DNA of 64,000 nt from Ailurus styani (Eukaryota > Chordata > Mammalia > Carnivora > Ailuridae). The notes under the pieces were generated by a model. It was not told the origin of the DNA. It did not search any database and was given only the letters and a program-made list of their open reading frames with translations. The translations under genes were made by a program, and so were the position numbers. This document shows positions 57,451 through 64,000 of the stretch, piece by piece. The stretch lies in NCBI GenBank assembly GCA_002007465.1, contig LNAC01000003.1, forward strand, positions 8,662,416 through 8,726,415, given 5' to 3'. The first letter of the stretch is position 1. Each line of letters starts with the position of its first letter.

Positions 57451-57576
57451 TTAGGTATATTTGAAACAGTTATCTTCCCATATCCCTGTTATGGACTGTT
57501 CACACTGTCAACGGTACTTTTCACTGTAAAAAGCAAAGGCAGTTAAACATTAAGTTTGTAAAAATCACAGTTTTTT

Positions 57577-57738
57577 GGGGTCCCTGGGTGGCTCAATCAG
57601 TTAAGCATCTGCCTTGGCTCAGGTCATGATCCCGGAGTCCTGGGATCGAGCCTCCCATCAGGCTGGATGTGCTTCTCCCTCTGTTTGTGCTTTCTCACTC
57701 TCTCTCTCTCTATTGAATAAATAAATTAAATCTTTAAA
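57577..57738 (+). mobile_element. CAN SINE, older subfamily
   Basis: Head 'GGTCCCTGGGTGGCTCAATCAG' and a complete short body. Flanked by AAAATCACA-type repeats (57561 and about 57740). Confidence 0.94.
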
Positions 57739-57916
57739 AAAAATCACATTTCTTCAGCAAAATTGAAATTGATCCAGGTGTTATCCCTAACAAGGCTGAT
57801 ATTTTCAGTAAACTAAAAGTTTTATTTCCTTTAATTAAATGAAATTAAGGGAGGGAGGAAATCAGGCAACACTTAAGTTCTCCCTGTACAACATAAAAAT
57901 CTAGCAGTTTGCTTTT

Positions 57917-58120
57917 TTTTTTTAAGATTTTATTTATTTATTCGACACACAGAGAGAGAGAAATCACAAGTAGGCAGAGAGGCAGGCAGAGAGACAGGGA
58001 GAGGAGGAAGCAGGCTCCCTGCTAAGCAGAGAGCCCGATGTGGGCCTCGATCCTAGGACCCTGAGATCATGACCTGAGCCGAAAGCAGAGGCTTTAACCC
58101 ACTGAGCCACCCAGGCGCCC
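57917..58120 (-). mobile_element. Young CAN SINE with 15 bp TSD
   Basis: Complete minus-strand copy. TAGCAGTTTGCTTTT is found at 57902-57916 and 58121-58135. Confidence 0.97.
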
Positions 58121-58135
58121 TAGCAGTTTGCTTTT

Positions 58136-58499
58136 AATGGATGATCTTATAAAGAATAGGATAGTGGAATCAGTAGGTCCCATACTGTGATTAAGCAGTG
58201 TCCTATAACTTCACATATCAAGTCACAGTAAATATGTATTATATGGTTCTACTTTAGATCTCAGATTCTGTTAGTTAGCTATGTGGTAGTATATAAAAGG
58301 TTGTTGAAAATACTTGAGTATCCAAAACATGTACAGTATAGTACTAACTTACTTTAGTTTCGGTTATATTGATTTTGGAAAGGATAGGTTTTGCCTAATT
58401 AATAATAAAATTATATTAAAAGAGTTATGGAAATTAGCAGTATCTACTAGAGAGATAAGTAGCACAAAGAAGGAAACTAAGGTAACATTTCTTCAGGAC
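58136..58499. other. Unique AT-rich DNA
   Basis: Nothing recognised. Confidence 0.4.
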
Positions 58500-58665
58500 T
58501 TGATGTGTTGGACGTTACGTATACGTTACTCAGTCTTCACAACTGTCCCTTTAGATAGGTTGATATCCTACATATTAAACGGAGGTGCAGACAGATTTAC
58601 CCCAAGTTGCAGAGCTAGTGGATGAGCCCCGGTGCCACTGTGTCTGAAGCTCACAGTATGTTTTA
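58500..58665 (-). mobile_element. MIR SINE
   Basis: 'CAGTCTTCACAACTGTCCC', 'TATTAAACGGAGGTGCAGAC' and 'CAAGTTGCAGAGCTAGTGG' match complemented MIR. The open frame 58314-58625 overlaps it by chance. Confidence 0.75.
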
Positions 58666-60404
58666 TAAATGAAAACTGGAAGGAATTTTTGATGATACGA
58701 ATTGTTTGAGGATGTAAAACAAACTCTTTCCGAAGTGAACTGTGAAAAATCTGACTCTCAGATTTTCTTCATTTTCAATGATTGGCATTGAAAGTTAGTA
58801 GGATTAGAGTGGTGTCTAGTCCTGTGAGTAACCAGGACAGTGCAATAGTTCATGGAGTTTAGTTTCTGAGTCCTGATTTTTTGTTGTTACTGGTCTCCAT
58901 TTTTGTTGGTTCCTTCTAATCCTCTTTTGTCCCCGAGGCCCATGACAGATAATACAAAGGTATAAACACTTCACAATGCAAAATACAAAGGTTATCTTCT
59001 GCAACTGTAGAAGTAGCTTTTGCTGTTGGCATTTTTTTTTTAGTAACTAAAAACCAGTATTGAACAGATCTGAAGGAGGTTTAATCATTTTTATCCCTTT
59101 TTAGTCATAATTGTACTAAGAAGATTTAACTGGTATCAACTACCTGATGACCATTTTCCTTGATTATGTAGTTAAAAGTAGAAATTCAGGGCACATTCTT
59201 ACTTAGTTTTGTGTCAGTATGCAGGTTTGAATGTATAGTTTTGTTCCTCCATTTTGCTGGTTATACACAACTCCATTTAGTCCCTTTATTCTGACATGTG
59301 TTCCAACCAGTTTTACTTCATAATGTTTATGCTCTTGAATAATATATTTAGAACACAAATATTGTTAAATTTGGGGACTTTTTTTAATACACAGTAGATA
59401 TTTTTAGTATGTTGAAGGAGTTCCCCCCCCCTTCCTTTCCCCGCTTGGTGTCACTCTTAAGAGTATTCCTATAGTGCGTACCTTTTGGGAGGGTGAGCGG
59501 ACACCATACTTAATAAGACAACTTTGGTAACTATTTTATAGCAAACCCGTGTTTGCAGTTAGACTTTTTTGTTGTTGTTGAAAACACTAAAAGTGTCTTT
59601 TCTTTTAAAAGTTTGAATGGTATTCTTTTATGTAAATGGATACAGAAGCTTATCAGCCATTTCTGTAAGTATATCCTAAACCGTTGTACTCACTCAAGCT
59701 GAATTTGTAAGTTAAATTGTTTAAGTGTTATCCTTTCCTCTGGAATTTATTTCAAAAATAGACTGAGTCTCTTTAAGGTACTGTAGGACATTCAGAATAG
59801 AGGAGAAAACATTTGTCAGAGAAACGGGGGCAAGTAAGGGAGAGGAGGAAAAATTCGTAAAGGAAAAGAATCCTGGATGCAGTTTCTTACCATCTCCGAT
59901 GTAAATGGACAATATTTATAGTTTCTTCCACTTTAATACTGGGAATATTTTGGCAAATCTTTGTCACATGCCTGGGCTCTAGAGTATGTTGTGGAGAAAG
60001 TGAATGAAGCAATGGGTACCATGTTTCCTCTGATTATGATATGCATGGAAGAGTACGTTAATTTTTTATTCTAGTCACTTTTTGAAAATTTGGTATCATT
60101 TATGCAAGTATTTGTATTTCCTTCTGATATCCAGGGTAATTCTCTTAAAGCTCAACTGCAAAAAAATTAGAGCGACACTTTAAAAGTCTCCCTTTTGTGA
60201 GTAAGAAGGAAGATGAAAGAAGGTATTTTATTCCATCTAGAGTAGGAATACATACTTAACCCCCTGAAAGGAGCATCAGTCCTAAAAGATGGAGAAGAGA
60301 AAAGAAGAGAAAGAAAGGCAGAGTGATTAGGCTTAGCTGTACTAAGAACATTCTCAAGGAGGACTTTAAAATAAGGAGCTAAAATAGCTAGAGCCCGGGG
60401 AGAT
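58666..60404. other. Unique AT-rich DNA
   Basis: No confident repeat or exon. A C run at 59424-59432 and short T runs are simple sequence. Confidence 0.4.
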
Positions 60405-60417
60405 GAGATAGAATCTT

Positions 60418-60902
60418 TTTTTTTTTTTAATTTTATTTTTATTCTTTGCCCAAGGGGTACAGGTCTGTGGATCATCAGGCTTACATCTTTCACAGCACTC
60501 ACCAAAGCACAAACCCTCCCCAATGTCCATAACCCATCCACCCTATCCCTACCCTCCCACCCCCAGTAACCCTCAGTTTGTTTTGTGAGATCAGGAGTCT
60601 CTTATGGTTTGTGTCNTCAAGATTAAAAGCTTTTGCACAGCAAAGGAAACAGTCAACAAAACCAAAAGACAACTGACAGAATGGGAGAAGATATTTGCAA
60701 ATGACATATCAGATAAAGGGCTAGTATCCAAAATCTATAAAGAGCTTCTCAAACTCAACACCCATAAAACAAATAACCCAGTCAAGAAATGGGCAGAAGA
60801 GATGAACAGACATTTCTCCAAAGAAGACATCCAAATGGCCAACAGACACATGAGAAAGTGCTCAGCATCACTCGGCATCAGAGAAATACAAATCAAATAG
60901 CA
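60418..60902 (-). mobile_element. Young L1 with 5' inversion (twin priming), 13 bp TSD
   Basis: The left part (60418-60615) is the complement of the L1 3' UTR and poly(A) tail: T run, 'CAAGGGGTACAGGTCTGTGG', 'CATCTTTCACAGCACTCACC'. The right part (60617-60902) is ORF2 on the opposite strand, with an uninterrupted frame of about 95 codons including residues [20 protein letters not shown] and [20 protein letters not shown], which place it in the C-terminal third of ORF2p. The two parts meet head to head at an unresolved base (60616). GAGATAGAATCTT flanks the whole at 60405-60417 and 60903-60915. The open frame and perfect TSD mark a recent insertion. It cannot move by itself because nearly all of the element is missing. 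Confidence 0.97.
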
Positions 60903-60915
60903 GAGATAGAATCTT

Positions 60916-62330
60916 AAAGAGGATCTTGTTGAGCCTTCTCCTTTTAAATGAGTAAAGTGAGGAACAAAGAGATAATAACACAAGGTCACTTTTTTTCCCC
61001 CTTCAATATCCGTTGTTGCTCCAGAGTTCCAGGAGTTGGTCCAGATGGCCAAATTCAGTATCTTCCTCTGTTGATCCTGCCATGGTCCTGTTAACAGGAG
61101 GAGGCTTTCTGCATGGTGTGCAGGAAGGAATTGAGTGAGAAGTAGTTGGAGAACTGTCACAGAGGAACGTTCTGCCTCTTTTCTTATTTATCCCACCATG
61201 GAATAATTGTTCTTTCTGACTCTTCCTTTGGGCAGTTATTGTCAATACATTTTGGCCAAGGCTGTAATCTAGGATCAGGAGCCACCCAAGTTTATTTCAG
61301 AATTGGAGACAGGTGGATATCCAATAGGTGACAGTAGAAGATGAAACAAGAGAAGCATCTGGAGCCCTTAGGTACAACCTGGCCTTGCCTGACCCAGGGT
61401 AACCCAGCTTCCCACCCAATCTTCACTAATGAAGTTTGACTACAGGCACTATTACAGTGTAATGCAGCCCATTGTTAGATGCCATACACATTTCCTGTTA
61501 GAAATAGGGGCATACTTTTCTAGAGATGGTAGACGTTAGCTGAATCAAGATCCCCTATCTAATATTATGCCATCTAGCCCTCTGAGCAAGAACCATCTGG
61601 TCTTTGTTTGCCAACATCAAAATAACCCATCTACCTACCCTTCATACTTGGTTCTACTTTAGGAATTCATTTTCCACATCCACTCACACATATAACTTGA
61701 ATACGAGTGTCTTCCTTAAGATTTTATCACCTCTTGTCTGATCCCTGGCATGGATCCTTACCCTTCAAATTAAGAGAAAAATACCCAGATTGTATATTGG
61801 GTTAAAGAGATTCCCTCTAAGCTTGTCCTTTTTTTTCAAACATTCCTTCTCAAGGCCTTGAACCTTGTTCAAGGTTCATCATCTAGGGCTTGAACAACCC
61901 TAGTCTGAGTCACAGTTAGACATTAATACCCGCATTATTAAATATTAATAACCCACCCTGTCCCACTTCCATATCCAGTTCCCAGCATAGAGAATGTGAC
62001 TTTCCCTTCAATACCAGGAGCTATTGTAGCTGTGAATACCAGCAGCATTGATGAGTAAAACAAGTAGAATTAATTTAAGACTTGATAATTAACAGATAGG
62101 AAAAAAAAAGACTAAACCACTTAAGAAGCGGGAAGAAGTGGAAGAGGCAGGAAGAAAGAAGAAATGGGAGGAGAAAAACACATGCCTAGGAGCTGGCGCA
62201 GCTCTTAACTATGATCTTAGGCTAGTGGTGCTAGAACTACGATTTGAAGCGACTTGATGGATGTGACTCTGATTCTGAGGGCTTAGGACGTGCTCTTGAC
62301 TTTAATAGTCCAGATTTGTGGTCATCTTAG
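60916..62330. other. Unassigned DNA, possibly an old repeat
   Basis: A moderately GC stretch unlike the AT-rich surroundings. I suspect an old LTR or other interspersed element but recognise no family. Small stem-loops lie at 61858-61878 and 61883-61903. Short frames on both strands lack support. Confidence 0.35.
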
Positions 62331-62526
62331 CAAAATTACAAAGTAGAAGAAGTCGGGAATGTGGACAAGGGAATAGGCTACCTGTGCTCCCTTTTTTCTT
62401 GATTGAGAGGAAGATCAATATTCTGTTTTATTTTGCCTGTAAAAAGAACAGTGAGTCTTTATTTCCTTTCTAGTGGCCATGTTTTAAATGAATTGCTCTC
62501 ATTTTGAGTATGAGAAGTCATTTTTA

Positions 62527-62753
62527 TTTATTTGTTTATTATTTATTTATTTTTATTTATTTTTAAAGATTTTATTTATTTATTTGACAGAGAGAGAGAG
62601 ATCACAAGTAGGCAGAGAGGCAGGCAGAGAGAGGGGAGGAGGCAGGCTCCCTGCTGAGCAGAGAGCCCGATGTGGGGCTCGATCCCAGGACCCCGAGATC
62701 ATGACCTGAGCCGAAGGCAGAGGCTTTAACCCACTGAGCCACCCAGGCGCCCC
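62527..62753 (-). mobile_element. Young CAN SINE with 15 bp TSD
   Basis: Complete minus-strand copy with an expanded (TTTA)n tail side. GAGAAGTCATTTTTA is at 62512-62526 and 62754-62768. Confidence 0.97.
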
Positions 62754-62800
62754 GAGAAGTCATTTTTAATGTCAGAAAATTTCACTCCCCTTTGCCCACA

Positions 62801-62830
62801 CACATGCACACACACACACACACACACACA
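62801..62830. repeat. (CA)n microsatellite
   Basis: AC run of about 15 units with one T interruption upstream. Confidence 0.93.
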
Positions 62831-63219
62831 ATATATAAGTTCATGTAGATTCAATAACTTCAGAGTCAGTTAAACTGCTTGGCTAATATGAAAATAAAGA
62901 TTTATCTACTTTCAAATTTAATAGAGTAGAGGGAAAATGATAAAACAAATTAAAGTGTAAAGTTCTTCAACATCCGTAAGTTTCACACAGCTGCAGGGAT
63001 AACTTGACAAAAGGACATGTTCAGCCAGATGGCCTGTGCTGGCCTCCTTCCCATTCCTGCAAAAGATATGTTATTCACTCCCAGGGTAACTCAGGGAAAG
63101 AGCTGATTATGGAATTAAAACAACCAATGTCCAATTAACCCCTGTTTTGGTCAATGTTTCCTACACAGTTTGGATAATTGGCATACTTTAGTTCCGTCAA
63201 GGGAGGCAGCTGGTTTATT
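62831..63219. other. Unique DNA
   Basis: Nothing recognised. Confidence 0.4.
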
Positions 63220-63370
63220 GGTTAGTTCAAGCTCCTGGGAATAAGAAATTTGAAATTCTGTTATCAGCTCTGCCCCTACAAACTAAGTATGACCTTGGAC
63301 AACTTATTTACCTCTTTGTGTCATCACATTTCCCCATTTGAGAATTGGAGATACGTGTTGCTCTCCGACC
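63220..63370 (+). mobile_element. MIR SINE
   Basis: 'TTATCAGCTCTGCCCCTAC', 'ATGACCTTGGACAACTTATTTACCTC' and 'CATTTCCCCATTTGAGAATTGG' follow MIR order. Confidence 0.75.
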
Positions 63371-64000
63371 ATATACAAGATGAAGGCACTGTAGGAAAAG
63401 TAAGGGAGACTGTTGACATACTGCAGATCAGACTATCAATAAAAACGTACAGTCTGTCTTACATAGTATTATTATAATATTATAAGGATGCTGTGATTGC
63501 ACAGGACAGAGGCCTATGCAACAGAGCTCACATACAGGGGATTCACTAGAGATACGCAGTAAGTTCTCTGGGAACCCAGTGACAAGAGTGCGCTGTACCT
63601 CCTTGAAACTGGAAAACCGTTCAACAACCCCTGTCTCTTCTTCCTTTTGCTTTCCTCATCTTTGCTTCTCTGTATGTGCCTCCTTCATTCCTCTTCCTCA
63701 GCATACTGACTCCTCGGTATTGTCATCTGTGAGATGTGGCCTCCTTCAAGCAATCCAAAATGAAGGTTTCCCATCTCACTGAATTTCAGATCCCAAGAGA
63801 AGAAATGAATTGATCCAGTTTAGTGAGGTTCCCGATGTTCCCACAGTTCCCTCTGCGCCATGGAGTGGGCACAGATTCTTTAAGAAAAAGGTCTAGCGAA
63901 GAAAGAAATGATAGCTCTCTTTTGTACCTAAAATTACTCTTTGGTTTATGGAAACAAGTCTTACAAGATATTAGAAAATTAAAGAATTAGCTAGGTTATT
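63371..64000. other. Unique DNA to the window edge
   Basis: Nothing recognised. The CT-rich part 63626-63700 has no exon frame with splice sites. Confidence 0.4.

Noticed and set aside
60604..60900. 98-codon plus-strand open frame with protein-like composition
   Set aside because: It is the ORF2 fragment of the inverted young L1, not a host gene.
60735..61160. 141-codon minus-strand open frame
   Set aside because: It is antisense to the L1 ORF2 fragment and continues into unassigned DNA; nothing protein-like is recognisable.
1..64000. A new gene system, CRISPR array, tRNA gene or rRNA gene
   Set aside because: No clustered intact ORFs, no regular spacer array, and no cloverleaf-competent tRNA apart from the tRNA-derived heads of SINEs.

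Overview
This is a 64 kb stretch of AT-rich, repeat-dense mammalian nuclear DNA. At least 21 tRNA-derived CAN SINEs (SINEC family) mark it as Carnivora. The young copies carry the 'GTGGGTTAAAGC' head and 'CTGCCTCTCTGCCTACTTGT' tail variant that I associate with mustelids (ferret, mink, marten, otter type); the family-level placement is inference from memory. There are no prokaryotic-type genes, operons, CRISPR arrays or intact long ORFs. The listed small ORFs are chance frames or pieces of LINE-1.

Most of the window looks like intron or intergenic DNA. Two plus-strand segments have the look of internal coding exons (8516-8597 and 39009-39118): good acceptor, good donor, one open frame each. 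I could not name the protein. Their phases do not match each other, so if both are real at least one more exon lies between or elsewhere. A third segment (41836-41908) was judged too weak.

Layout: 1-8.5 kb is mostly unique with scattered old L2/MIR pieces. 8.8-17.5 kb is a retroposon-rich block: three head-to-tail SINEs, a 2 kb minus-strand L1 with a clean target-site duplication (TSD), an old DNA transposon carrying an unassigned 251 bp insertion, and an L1 nested inside an L2. 17.5-31.5 kb mixes unique DNA with a Tigger-like element, MIRs, SINE-in-SINE nesting, one MaLR-like LTR and ancient minus-strand L1. 31.6-35.1 kb is a U6 pseudogene followed by old minus-strand L1s broken by a younger L1. 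37.5-38.6 kb is old L1 containing a 75 bp copy of a MIR segment found 1.08 kb upstream. 42.9-57.6 kb has no CAN SINE at all and holds the best candidates for conserved regulatory DNA, around 49.1-49.55 kb and 50.9-51.2 kb. 57.6-64 kb resumes SINE insertion and contains a young L1 with a twin-priming inversion and a perfect 13 bp TSD.

No new multigene system is present. The most interesting items are the unassigned 251 bp retroposon-like insertion (14.1-14.3 kb), the templated 75 bp duplication (37.2/38.3 kb), the twin-primed L1 (60.4-60.9 kb) and the SINE-free block with homeodomain/TALE-type motifs. Two single unresolved bases (34225 and 60616) both fall inside young L1 sequence.
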